Shown here: piece by piece, positions 21,241 to 31,726 of the stretch
Numbering within the stretch: position 1 is the stretch's first letter
Layout: the number at the start of each line of letters is the position of its first letter
Assembly: GCA_013995675.1 (NCBI GenBank)
Contig: VWRR01000020.1
Span: forward strand, 124,001 to 188,000
Length of the DNA: 64,000 bases
Direction of reading: 5' to 3'
Origin: Cyanidiococcus yangmingshanensis
Lineage: Eukaryota > Rhodophyta > Bangiophyceae > Cyanidiales > Cyanidiaceae
Position numbers and translations under genes: made by a program
Notes under the pieces: model-generated
Database searches by the model: none
Seen by the model: only the letters and a program-made list of their open reading frames with translations
What the model was told of the DNA's origin: nothing

Positions 21241-22362
21241 TTCTAGTTGGATTCCGCTCTGGCCACGTTCAGCCTGATATAATGGCCCGTCGGTGCAGCA
21301 GCAGCAGCAGCAGCCTCACATCTGGCTTTGGACGGAGCGTCCTCTTTCACTGAGAGCACCAGAAACTCGAACGCATTGGTGTACCCAAGTGTCCATGTTG
21401 TCTGCTCATCGTTTGTGCGTGAGCAAGGCACTGGCTGGTCACCTCGGTGTGCTTCGCAAAGATTCAAAGAACTGCTTCGACCTTTGTCTCGCACTGAGCG
21501 CTCTCCGACACCGGACTTGATATGACTCATGGGCGAGCATGTCCCGAAGGCCATCTCGCACCGATGAAAACTCATTGGACTTATTTGAGAAGGTTTAGCG
21601 ACTTGGCATGAAGCGTTCAGCGAATCGAATGATGCTACTCTGATGACCGCTCAGCGCGCGGATACTATTTGGTGCCAACCGATGCTGAGCCCATGTCTCG
21701 AGCAACACCACCGACCGAGTTCCGTCCAAGCGGCCAGCTGCACGTGCACCAATGACCTCTAGTCATCGCTCAACGATTTTTCTGTAAAAAGAGACACCCA
21801 GGTGAGCGCGCTCGTGATCCTAACGGCCGATCAGGTCATCCTGAAGCGGGGACCGAATTCGCCGAGCAGCACCGGCACTAGCCGATGATCAGCGTTTGAG
21901 CTTCCCGCAGTGGCACTGACGCGATCCGCGTCCATGACTGGGATGCCAGCTCCCTGCGCAGTGCCCCTGTTCAGGAAGCCTATCGCTGGAGAGCAGCACT
22001 CAGAGGTTGCGAGACCGCGAGCCCAGATCGCTCACAACACCAGGAATGCTTCCATCCACCCCACCTGAACACCTCTTCCTACGACATAATTATTGATGCT
22101 GCAGTCGTTGGTTGCTTAGCGGTGCCTCTAGTTCAATCGTCCGTACCAAACTGGTTGTACAAAGCAACTTAGGTATCGCTCGCGAAGCCACCATAGTTCC
22201 AAGTCCGATGCCGTTTCGAACGCGTTCCGATTAAAATTTGCATCTTTCTCGTCATCTTTCACGCTGCAACAAACTCGTTGGGAAACTCTTTATTCGTGTC
22301 CCCCGACGAGACTTGATTGAATCCAGATAGCGCGGGTTGGTCTTTTACGGACGCTGGAGAAA
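21241..22362. other. 1.1-kb spacer with a short CAG repeat
   Basis: No convincing gene. It holds six exact CAG units at 21296-21313, just after the preceding stop and so probably in its 3' untranslated region. The rest is featureless apart from a more AT-rich last 120 bases, which are the likely promoter of the DUF1350 gene. Confidence 0.5.
21296..21313. repeat. (CAG)6 microsatellite
   Basis: Six perfect CAG units lie 56 bases after the stop of the TOG-like gene. A short simple repeat of this kind is common and no function is implied. Confidence 0.9.
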
Positions 22363-23955
22363 ATGTCGCTGGCAAGTGCCGTTCAAGCGAACGACGGTTG
22401 GGTAGGAGGTTGTTCCCGAGGTGAAGGACGAAGGTATGGAACTTTGGCGTTCTCGTGTTCTTTGGGCACAGTGCGAAACCTTCGCAGACAAAAATGTGAA
22501 CTCAACTGTAAGAGGGGTGCTTCCGAGATGATGGGCCAAGACTTCTTGAGGCACGAGTGCTCATTTTATGAGGGTTTGAAGAGCACGAAGCCACGTCCAA
22601 CGCTTTCTTTTGAGCAGCTCCGCGCTAACCCGACTTTGGAGCGGAGGCCAAAGCGCCTCATTTTTACAAAGGTGAGTAACCTCTTTCGCAACCTGGTGAT
22701 GCAGGCTGACGAAGGGGACACTGACTCCAGAACCCGTTGGATCGTGCTCGCAGGCTGCGACGTTTGCTTACCGAAAGGCGCTCTGCCGGGCTCGATTTAT
22801 GAGCGTCATTCTAAGAATGCGGTTGCAGTTCCAGGTGTGGTCCACTTTATCGGTGGCTTTCTGCTGGGGCAGTTCCCCCGAACAGCGTATGGTCCATTTC
22901 TGGAGAGCCTCGTTGAACACACCCAGATGGCGGTGATCGCCACACCCTTCCATTCGCCTGCCGTCGCGTCAGCGAAGTCATCCTCCTCCGGCTATACAAT
23001 ATCACCTGTTGCAGCAAGCCCTGTACTCGATACTACACTCTTCTTTGACCACGCTCAATTGGCTCGAAAACTTCATGAGCGATTTCGAGATGCATCGTCA
23101 GCGCTCGCGCGCTTGCTTGCCTCACCAGAGCGTCTGCCGATATACGGGATGGGTCATTCCCTAGGAGCCAAACTGCTTGCCTTGATGTGCGCAGAAGCTC
23201 CCACCGACTATGCAACAGGAAAGAAAGCAGTCGTTCGACCACCGCGCGCAAACATCTTCCTCGCCTATAACAATTACTCTACCAGACAGAGCATACCACT
23301 CTTCGAAGAGGCGATGAGAGCCGTAGACGCCGTTTCAGGATCTACCGGATGGCGCCTAGTGGAGAGCCTTCTCCGCGATACCATGGCACTCGGAGGCGTT
23401 GCCAAAAGTGATGGGTCTAGAAGCAGACGCGGCCCCTTCCGTGACCCCGAACCAAGCAACCTGAGCGACACCGCGAGCGCCCCTGGCGCATCAGACATTT
23501 GGACGGAATGGGTCGCAATGGCAGCCGGTGCCGCTCGTGCGCTAAGTGAACGAGAGTTTCTGCCTTCGCCGGAGGAAACCCAGCAGCGAATAGAGTTATA
23601 CTACAGTTGTGAGTCGAATCTGATCGTCAAATTTGCTGAGGATCCTATTGATCAGAGCGACGTCCTTGCGGCAGCGCTTTGGTACCGGTTTCCTAACCAC
23701 GAGAATGGCTTTGTTTTTCGGCAGCTTCCTGGAGGTCATTTGGTACCAGTATCGGCGAGCTATAGACGTATGTTTCCCATCGATATTGACGCAACTGGAT
23801 CTACAAGAGGCACCAGTGGGAGCGCACAACGCTCCGCCCCTGGTTCGCGAATACGGAAGAGTTTTGGGATTCGTTCCAACCCCAGGAAGGAGAGAGAACT
23901 CGATCAAGTCGATGTGCTCGTAGAGACCGTCAGCAGCTACCTAAGGGACTGCTAG
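22363..23955 (+). CDS. DUF1350 family alpha/beta-hydrolase-like protein, probably plastid-located
   Basis: The ATG is at 22363 and the frame is intact for 530 residues. Family hallmarks are all present: GVVHFIGGFLLGQFPRTAYG (the start of the hydrolase-like fold), YGMGHSLGAKLLALM (a G-x-S-x-G-like nucleophile elbow, here GHSLG), NIFLAYNNYSTRQSIP, EFLPSPEETQQRI, LIVKFAEDPIDQS and LPGGHLVPV (a C-terminal His). DUF1350 proteins are widespread in cyanobacteria and plastid-bearing eukaryotes, and their function is not established. The N-terminus of about 90 residues, rich in Ser, Arg and Gly, could be a transit peptide. Two Ser-rich insertions interrupt the fold relative to cyanobacterial forms. 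Confidence 0.85.
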   Translation: MSLASAVQANDGWVGGCSRGEGRRYGTLAFSCSLGTVRNLRRQKCELNCKRGASEMMGQDFLRHECSFYEGLKSTKPRPTLSFEQLRANPTLERRPKRLIFTKVSNLFRNLVMQADEGDTDSRTRWIVLAGCDVCLPKGALPGSIYERHSKNAVAVPGVVHFIGGFLLGQFPRTAYGPFLESLVEHTQMAVIATPFHSPAVASAKSSSSGYTISPVAASPVLDTTLFFDHAQLARKLHERFRDASSALARLLASPERLPIYGMGHSLGAKLLALMCAEAPTDYATGKKAVVRPPRANIFLAYNNYSTRQSIPLFEEAMRAVDAVSGSTGWRLVESLLRDTMALGGVAKSDGSRSRRGPFRDPEPSNLSDTASAPGASDIWTEWVAMAAGAARALSEREFLPSPEETQQRIELYYSCESNLIVKFAEDPIDQSDVLAAALWYRFPNHENGFVFRQLPGGHLVPVSASYRRMFPIDIDATGSTRGTSGSAQRSAPGSRIRKSFGIRSNPRKERELDQVDVLVETVSSYLRDC

Positions 23956-24521
23956 TGCGACAGCCGGAGCACCACTTTCGAGTGATTGCATCAGCATCAG
24001 ACTCTGACGCGCTTGGCCGGCCGAAGTCGACAATGACGGCGAGCAAACACGCGCTCCGAAAACTGGACTCCGGACTAGCCGCCAGCGTTGAAATTCATCA
24101 AAACGCTATCAATCAGGAGCCCATATGCATTCTGAGACGACAACTCAGCATTCGATGCCGCACTCGATGAAGTTTACCTGAGTAACCTCGCGATTCTCCT
24201 CTCTCTGCTCGCTTGCAACAAGTCCCACCGTTGACTGGATCCGTTCAAGCGTTTCGACAACTGTTGAAAATTGAATCTGAAACAGAAGTGGCGTCGAATA
24301 GCCTCCGCAGCGTTGTAAATTTCCAGCGGCAACGAACGTTCCAGCCGACAAGCGAAAGAGACCACGGCGTTAGGGCTGGCGCTGTCCATATTGTCCGTAT
24401 ATGGATCTTCATGGACTATGTGGACAGCGCAAGCGGCGCTGCGGCGCTGTGGCCTCGCCCAAGCCTATCCTGAACGTGCCCTCTCCCATTCGCTGTCGTT
24501 TGCTTGCGCTTGAACGTGTTC
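23956..24521. other. Spacer upstream of the uS5 gene
   Basis: No gene is seen. It includes the promoter of the ribosomal protein gene, but no TATA box or pyrimidine tract stands out, apart from CT-rich patches near 24190-24210 and 24470-24500. Confidence 0.45.
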
Positions 24522-25349
24522 ATGGCTGATCGAGGAGGATTTCCGGGAGGATTTGGTGAGAGTCGTGGACGAGGCGGACGCGGTGGACGTGGGGGACGCG
24601 GTGGACGAGGCGGACGAGGCGGTCGTGGCGGACGAGGCGGTCGTGGTGCAAGTCGTGATGCTGGCGGCGCCCAGGAGGAATGGATCCCAACGACCAAGTT
24701 AGGACGCCTTGTCAAAGATGGAAAAATACCATCTCTTGAGCACATATATCTTTTTTCTCTCCCGATCAAGGAGCCAGGCATCATCGACTTTTTTCTGGGA
24801 CCTCGTCTTCAGGATGAGGTGCTGAAAATCATGCCGATTCAGAAGCAAACCCAAGCAGGGCAACGGACGCGCTTCAAAGCCATTGTCGTTGTGGGTGACG
24901 GAAATGGCCACATCGGTTTGGGCGTTAAGAGTGCAAAAGAGGTGGCAACTGCGATTCGAGGTGCAATGCTTGCGGCAAAGCTTGCTGTTGTGCCGGTGCG
25001 CCGCGGCTTTTGGGGTAGCAAGCTAGGCCTTCCGCATACAGTACCCTGCAAAGTCAGCGGGAAAGCTGGCTCGGTGACGTTGCGACTGGTGCCGGCGCCT
25101 CGTGGCACGGGAATCGTGGCCGCGCGAGTTCCCAAGAAAATTCTGCAGTATGCAGGGTTACAGGACGTGTACACACAATGTACTGGTCACTCGAAGACGC
25201 TTGGGAATTTTGCGAAAGCTACCTATGATGCGCTCAAGAGGACGTACGGGTTTCTGACACCAGACCTGTGGAAAGAGACGAAGCTGATGCCGCCACCTCA
25301 GGAGCAGTTTTCAATCTATCTCTCCAAACTAGAGAAACCGACGTCATAA
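24522..25349 (+). CDS. RPS2: Cytosolic 40S ribosomal protein uS5 (S2)
   Basis: This is a structural protein of the small ribosomal subunit, lining the mRNA entry side and contributing to decoding fidelity. The true start is the ATG at 24522 ([12 protein letters not shown]); a TTG slightly upstream is in frame but not needed. Residues about 12-45 are an RGG/GGR-rich tail as in animal and fungal S2. The body is very strongly conserved: [32 protein letters not shown], the S5 N-domain block [39 protein letters not shown] and [12 protein letters not shown]. Total length, about 275 residues, is normal. There is no intron. Arginine residues in the tail are likely methylation sites by analogy with other eukaryotes. 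Confidence 0.98.
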   Translation: MADRGGFPGGFGESRGRGGRGGRGGRGGRGGRGGRGGRGGRGASRDAGGAQEEWIPTTKLGRLVKDGKIPSLEHIYLFSLPIKEPGIIDFFLGPRLQDEVLKIMPIQKQTQAGQRTRFKAIVVVGDGNGHIGLGVKSAKEVATAIRGAMLAAKLAVVPVRRGFWGSKLGLPHTVPCKVSGKAGSVTLRLVPAPRGTGIVAARVPKKILQYAGLQDVYTQCTGHSKTLGNFAKATYDALKRTYGFLTPDLWKETKLMPPPQEQFSIYLSKLEKPTS

Positions 25350-26872
25350 ACTGACGCTCAGTTTGATAAGATTGCGATCTACCCAGACAACCAAGGGTCC
25401 GTCCATCGTGAAACCGAAATAGGGAACAGATGCGTCGCTTGGAACAACCGATGCCCATGAACGAATCGCATAAAACTTTGGGTATTGATCACGAGTCCTT
25501 GTCTCTGGACATCGGAATGTATTCGGATTCGATTAGAAGCGGTAGTTTGAAGAGGCAATGCCGGTAATCCGCTGCTCCTGCAGTGTGACGACTACCATAC
25601 TGGGAGCCAGTGAGGTCAAGACGTGTGCGTTTCTCCCACATCTGCCATGTTCTAGTCAAACGTCGGATTTCCAAGTTCGCTTCTCTACGCCAGCATGCTT
25701 GCGCTGTGTTGAACCTAAACATACATCCAGAGCTCCCAGAGGCCGGACTGCATGCTCTGGTCTATTGCGGCCAGTGGGCCAGCCAAAACATCGAGCATAA
25801 TCAGAAAAGGCTATGGCGGTGGCCGTCCGAATCGAATGTGAAGCTCAATAGGGACCGTTTCGTTCAACGATGACGAGCGATCGATGCAGCCGAGCGTTGC
25901 TACGTTTACAGCAACGTTTCTTGGCTTGTCCTAAAGTCGCGGTATCTATTCATAAGAGGTCACATGCCCTGCAAATCAGTTTGCCTATGTTGCTCTTTCT
26001 GGAACGATCTGGCGCTTTTTACTTGAAAAGAAACGTCCAACATCCATTCGATGAGCGTTCCTGACCCAGCGCAATTCTGAAGTGATAAACATACTCCAGC
26101 GCTCTGCATCTTCGCAAGAACACAGCCGGCGCATATCGCGACTCTGCTTGAGGTGCAGCTTCTCGCCGTGGCGGTGGCTGCGCATGAACGGGTCAGTACC
26201 TCCACTCCTAGACTCTAGCTCCATGGAGCCCTGAGCACTCGTCGAGTGCCGAAAAGCGCAGAAGATCCGATCAAAACATGCACGAGCATATCAACATCAA
26301 AACGTGACTCTCTCGCCCATAGATTTCAGCTTAAAACCCATTGATTTTTACCCACGCACCAGCACATTATTTGCGCTTCGCGTCAAACTCCAGTCTGGTG
26401 TCCGAGAGGAGCTCTAGTCGCCTTTGCTGAGCACGTGCTCAGTCTCGACACGAACAGTTTGTGAGATCGTCCATACTCCAAGCCAGCTGTCAACGATCAT
26501 GTTCAACAACGATGCAGGTATCATCTCGAGCCAAACCTTCACCGATTTTCATCGTAGAGGACCACATGCTATCCTGATCGCAACGGAACTGTACATATGC
26601 GACAAAAAAACCCAACAGAAAGGCATCGGTTCCCGTGGGCGGCTCTGTCCCAAAATGGCGGTGGTCCGCGAGCCATCAGATAAACTCGTTTATCCAAACA
26701 TCGTTGTTTCGGTCGTCTAACGGTGTGTTTGGTTGCGTTTCGGACTCTTTGAGGACACCTTCAGCGTCTGCAGCCTTTAGGGGCCACCTGTTTGTACAGA
26801 GCTGTTGCTGAGAGGGTTTCTCGTCTCAACCTCTTTCGCTCAATTTGATTGGGCAACGGAACAGTTGTTGCG
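25350..26872. other. 1.5-kb intergenic stretch, no gene supported
   Basis: Only short frames below 100 codons occur, none with a domain (for example 25558-25800 plus, 25985-26224 minus, 26424-26720 plus). I see no repeats or structured RNA by eye. It holds the uS5 terminator region and the promoter of the CBM48-SPRY gene. Confidence 0.5.
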
Positions 26873-29851
26873 ATGGAGTCGCGCTCGTCTGCTTCAAGGG
26901 CGCCGCACACGCCGCACTCGTTTTCGTCGTCAACAGCCTCAACTGGTACACCATCAACGCCGGGTCTATGGTCTGTTTCTCACGAGCGCGTGCGTCGGGG
27001 AGTTGAGGCCTGGACTGCTCGACGCCAGTCGAGCGCTGGCAAGGTTCGCGACTATGGCGTCGAGTCGAGTCGAGCGCTCAGTAGCCGGCGAAACGTAACC
27101 CCCATCCCGGCTGGTGTGCCGCTGAGCGGTATTCTCAGCGCTGGAGCAGATAGTCCAGGCTCCTCTGCAGTGGGTGTTTCTCGCCAGGCGACATTGATCT
27201 CGGACTCGCTTCGGATGGAGCTACCCCAAGAGGCGATCGACTACCTGGTAACTGACGTAACGTTTGTTTGGATGCAGACTACGAGCACAGCGCCAAATAC
27301 TGTGCTTGTGACGGGTTCGTTTCTGCAGTGGCGTGACGCCCGACAACTTCAGCGTGATGCAGAGGATCCGCGCCTTTGGACTCGCACCGAGCCGCTTCCA
27401 CCAGGCGTCCATCAGTACAAGTTTATCGTTGATGGAGTCTGGCGCCACGCTCCAGACCAACCAGTTGTCCAGGATGAACGCGGCATATTGAATAATATTC
27501 TCACGGTGAATGTAGAGCTCTGTGGTGAGGGGAGCTGTTTCTGTACACGCATTTATCGAGAGATTAACACGAGGAAGTCGCTCGGTGGCGGCGGTGCCGA
27601 TGGCAGTCAAGCGAATCTCCCCAGTGCGGGTGCAGCCACCAGCTTGCTCTCCAGGCTACCCATTAACAATGCGACTGATCTATCGAATCGTTCAGGCGGA
27701 AAGGAGTCTTCACCGAGACAGCGCATCGCGCTGAAAGGTCGCACCGGGGTGGCCCTAGAATACAAAGAGAAACGAAGAACCTCGCCGGAACCGAACGCAT
27801 GCCAAGTGGCGCAACCTCGCTCTTTGGCGATGCTGGCTGGTTCCGCGCAAGAAGCGGCCGCTGCCCGCGCAGAGCCAACAACGACGGCCACTGACCATGA
27901 GACTTTGGTGTCGTCTTGCGCGGGCCTGCAAACTGCAAGCATCCCTAATCGGTGCCTTTGAGCGGAGCCCAAGCGATTTTATGCGAACATCTCAGATCCA
28001 TGGGGCTGATGGAGCACCGAGAATGGTCCCCGGCGGAAAATCGGTCCATGACCCAGGCCTGGGATCCTCGATCCATCTGGATGAGGATACACCAATACCA
28101 GCCAAGACATATATGCATCACGACATTGACGATGCTCCTTTTGAGGCGACCGTGGTCCCGGACGCACGCGAGCTGCTTGCCGATGCCCATAATATGCTTC
28201 CGCTGGCGAACGCACTCGGCTTCAACGGGGAACGTCGGAGTAGGGATGCGATCTCGAGCCATAGAAGGAAGCAGTCGGAGGCGACCAGTGAGTCTCATCA
28301 TGGAGAGGCTGCTTTCGATAACGCTGGGAAATCCTGGAAATTTGATGTGCCAGCCGAGGGGAATCCAACAACATTGGCCTCAGACGCGGCTTCTGAAAGA
28401 ACGTTTACATCCGCGGCTGCTTCGGATGATCGGAAACTGCGTATGATGCGCCTTGTGAGCGTCGCTACCGCGGAGAGCGAGGCCGCTGGTGCAGAGCCCT
28501 GGCGAAAGAAATCCCTGAACGCGCCATCCACAGCAGCTCACTCTGAAGCGGTGGATACGGACACCGATGGTGGTTCCAACATGCAACTGGTAGCAGATAC
28601 CCAGCTCCTAGATGGAACGGTCTCGAAAGAGGTCACTGCTTTGGGACCAGATGCTTGGGTGCAGCCTGCGCGCCCTCCAAGACGAAATGCCATTGGGCGG
28701 GACGGAGACGATGTCATCCCAGAGGGTGCTATGTCGCGTGTGAGTTCCTTGAATGAAATTCGTCAGCAACATGCTCAACTCATCAAAGCAGAAGATGAAT
28801 CCAAGCAGGGTGGTGCCTCAGGTGATTTTTTGATGGAGAATTTGCCTGCGGGAATGGATATCGCTGTTTCCAAGACACCCATGCGTTCCGAACTTGCTGC
28901 CTCGAACGCAAGACGTGCACTGCTTGCCCGTCCATCATCGGCAGACTCGATGGTGCGATTGCAACGAATTCCTCTCGAGTTGCAGTACGCGCTCCGTGCC
29001 GAGTTCAGTTCTCCAGCGTTCGGGTTTGATCCACAAAGTTGTCACGAGGATATTCTTTTATCGACGGCCAACCAGTGTGCGCGCATGCGACCCCAACATA
29101 GCGGACTCTATCGTAGCGTCCGTGGCGTGCTTCCTGTTCCTCCCGGCTCGTACTTCGAAGTAGTGTTCGCACCGGCTGAGGATTTTGAAGGCGATCCTTC
29201 TTCACGTCGTTCAGTGGTTGACACGAAACTTCCTGTTCGGAAGTGCAATTCCCTTTTCAGTAGCCGAGTGAATGGCAAACAACAAGAGACGGCTGCGGCC
29301 TGTGTTGGCATCGCGCTCGATACCGAACATTTGCTATTGAATGCGTTGCTTGGTGGCCATGCGGGGAGCATCGGGCTGCATACAAGCGGCTTTGTAGTGC
29401 GGTGGAACGCCCACTCCAAACGTCCAGAAGTGGCATCGAGTTGTTTTTCATGATGGATGTGAAACAAGCTCGGAAGCGGCAGTTGTTCCACCTGGAGCTG
29501 TGATCGGGGTCATCCGAACGCACTCTAAACAGGGAGTGCGATTTTTTGTGAATGGTCTCGAAGTGGTTCCACACGAGTCGCAGCCGGATGAATGCTTATA
29601 CAGTGGCGGCGAATGGAAATGCCCCGCTTCTGATTCTGCGGTCGAAGGCAGGCACGTACAAGCCGATTGTGAGCTTATTTGCGAGCACATCCCGGGTGTA
29701 TGCCGCTTTCAGTAGCGATGCGCTTCATTATGCTTCAACCGCTACATCTAGCTCGATGTCATCTTCTTCTATCGACAGCTCTTCGAGTTTATGCCTGCAG
29801 TGCCTTGACGGCGAGAGTGTTGATTTGCGATGCCCTCCGGCAATAGGTTAA
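26873..29851 (+). CDS. CBM48/AMPK-beta-type glycogen-binding domain protein with a C-terminal SPRY-like domain
   Basis: The start is the ATG at 26873 (MESRSSASRAPHTPHSF). A Ser/Arg-rich leader precedes a clear AMPK1_CBM (CBM48) module at about 27250-27510: VTFVWMQ, VTGSFLQWRDARQL, PPGVHQYKFIVDGVWRH, and an NNIL end. The order and the QYKF and W residues match AMPK-beta and related starch/glycogen binding modules. A linker of roughly 500 residues, Ser/Asp/Glu-rich, follows. Then comes a SPRY/B30.2-like region at about 29090-29730 (GLYRSVRGVLPVPPGSYFEV, VGIALDTEHLLLNALLG, GAVIGVIRTHSKQGVRFFVNG). The AMPK-beta C-terminal ASC domain is not seen, so this is not a standard AMPK beta subunit. The frame changes near 27930 and again at about 29450 and 29600, without introns I can see. 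A role in glucan sensing or metabolism is inferred. Confidence 0.7.
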
Positions 29852-30698
29852 ATGCGCATGAGGCTAGGCAATGTAAACATGCCATCTTTTCTGAAGGTCA
29901 TGGCTTTGCCGAGCGTTTCAAGTCGGGGTGAGGTTTCTCCGATCTGGACGCTCGAAGCAATTTGCTCTTGGCTCGAATCGAGTACCCCAGAGGGTTGTGA
30001 ACCCCCGTTGAGCTTAGATCATCCGTGTGCTGCCAAAGCTGAGCCTTCGACGGTGATCATTGCCTGCTGAAATCGGAGCATCCACGAGATCATCCAGAGC
30101 GGCCACATGTCTCGGCAGGCTCGCATCATGCAATCGCGATTGTTTGAGACCAGGTTTCGTGGATGCTCTCGAGCGAGCTTTTCTCCATGACTGGTTCAGG
30201 GTCACGGGATACACAGTGTCATGTAGGAAGAGGTGTGTGTCGAATCGGCATCACGGACAAACCACAGTTCTTGCTCTGCTTACTTTCGTAAATGTTTGTA
30301 GTACAGGTGGGTCCCCTGGCTTGAGCGGTCCCGGGCATCACCCTTGGCATTCGAGAAGCTACACCTCCACGCTTTTTTCACGCACACCCTTGAGCATTTC
30401 ATTGAAATTCGTTTAGATCCTGTTGCATCCACTCGGATGAACCGAAATTCCGTCAAGACAAAGCGTTTATTACTCTTCGGTTTCGCACAGCATCGACGCT
30501 ATGATATGGCCCGCCGATGAGCGCGGCTCTCTCTGATCGGTTATTCCTGGGACCGCGATAGACAAGCTGCCGCAAAACCATACGAATGCTCAGGTAGCGC
30601 TTGTTCACGCGTTTGGTCTCGTTCTCTCAAAGACGATTTGATCCTGACTATTGTCCCTTCCAAGCAATCATTGCAGTGCATCTGGGGGACTCGAATCG
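29852..30698. other. Spacer after the CBM48-SPRY gene
   Basis: An open frame of 72 codons follows the SPRY stop directly in the same frame (29852-30070), which may mean that the true end of that gene lies downstream. No domain supports this. The rest shows nothing recognisable. Confidence 0.4.
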
Positions 30699-31388
30699 CT
30701 ATTGCAGTGATCGCTGGTTTCTATGGCTGACTCTGTATTCCGTGCTCGTTGACGAGCGAGTGCTGCCTCCAATTCGCTTCTTTCTACCGAATGTCCAGGC
30801 AATGGCTGCCTGGGAACCATCCCAGGCAGACCATAACGTTGCTGCTTCGCGGTGATCGTAACTGCGCGGCCGAAGGATTCCCTTGCCTCCAGCTCTCACT
30901 TCAACATGCTCAATATCGCTGATATCAGTTGCACCTGCGTCCACATAATGATCTCTCTCACGAACTGTCAGATTGAGAGGCACCTTCAGGTCGCTGTTAA
31001 CCGTCGCATCCTCGTTAGCGCCCCGGTCCTCTGCAGACACCGGACCTTGGCCAGTACGTTGAGCCGCCTCTGGAAGGCCAGGCAACCGGACTGCTGACGC
31101 TGGCAGCCGACCTCTGGGCCGAGCCTCGAATTTTGAGTCTTCTATAACTCGAGTCGTTCTCGTTTTCTCTTGTTCTGAGCTTTGTAGCTCCTCTACTTCG
31201 GACAATGTTGATGTGGCTATGCCGCTTCCCGCTCGTCTGGGCGCAGGCCGGAGCGTTGCCGACGTGGCCACTCGCTCACCGACAGACTGACTCCTTGCAC
31301 TGTTCGCACAAGTGCAGCTCAGCTGGCACTCAACGGCCTCAAGATCCTTTTCAGCAAATTTCGTGTTAGAATCTTGGCTCCGATTCAT
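30699..31388 (-). CDS. Unrecognised hydrophilic protein, about 229 aa
   Basis: The start is taken at the ATG at 31388 (MNRSQDSNTKFAEKDLEAVE). An upstream TTG in the same frame is ignored. The product is Ser/Glu/Arg-rich and mostly disordered, with one more structured stretch (DLKVPLNLTVRERDHYVDAG, ISDIEHVEVRAGGKGIL). No domain is recognised. It is divergent to the RhoGEF gene. Its last third overlaps a plus-strand frame (30601-30855) that also reads plausibly and a strong hairpin, so the 3' half is the less certain part. Confidence 0.4.
   Translation of the reverse strand: MNRSQDSNTKFAEKDLEAVECQLSCTCANSARSQSVGERVATSATLRPAPRRAGSGIATSTLSEVEELQSSEQEKTRTTRVIEDSKFEARPRGRLPASAVRLPGLPEAAQRTGQGPVSAEDRGANEDATVNSDLKVPLNLTVRERDHYVDAGATDISDIEHVEVRAGGKGILRPRSYDHREAATLWSAWDGSQAAIAWTFGRKKRIGGSTRSSTSTEYRVSHRNQRSLQ
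30806..30829. repeat. Perfect hairpin, 10-bp arms with a 4-base loop
   Basis: CTGCCTGGGA, then ACCA, then TCCCAGGCAG. Outside a one-base bulge the pairing continues (ATGG with CCAT), so the stem reaches about 14 bp. It lies inside the 3' part of the 30699-31388 frame. It could act as an RNA structure near a 3' end or be a small palindrome. Confidence 0.7.
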
Positions 31389-31726
31389 CCATATTTCTGC
31401 GCTATCGAGGGAAAATAGCGTCAAGGGCCCTAGTTGAACGAAAACCGCTGATCACCTGGCGTTGCGGCAGCTTGTGGCTTGCTCACGGGACCCAGTCACC
31501 GCGAATGTGTGCAGAGCCAAGCGCTGGGTTGCTTCAGACTCCTCTTCGTCCTGGTATTCACTGTCAGAGCAGACCAGTCAATGGCGAAGTAAGGCCAGAT
31601 CTATGACACCGAAACAGCCGCTGTTTGGCAACGAACGTCAGAGATACAAACTGAGTGGTTGCTGATGGCTTGGCCGCCACCCATGGCTTTGGCGCGAGTT
31701 CATTTCTCATTCGACGTTTAAACAAG
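31389..31726. promoter_or_regulatory. Divergent spacer upstream of the RhoGEF gene
   Basis: The 338-bp spacer lies between a minus-strand gene and the RhoGEF. In the RhoGEF frame there is a stop at 31652-31654 just before a GTG, which argues that translation begins at the ATG at 31727. No motif is recognised. Confidence 0.35.

Noticed and set aside
24504-24521. Upstream TTG start for uS5
   Set aside because: The ATG at 24522 gives the standard MADRGG N-terminus. The same reasoning removed GTG/TTG starts for several other genes.
26873-29851. Canonical AMPK beta subunit
   Set aside because: The CBM matches, but the C-terminal ASC domain is missing and a SPRY-like region follows.
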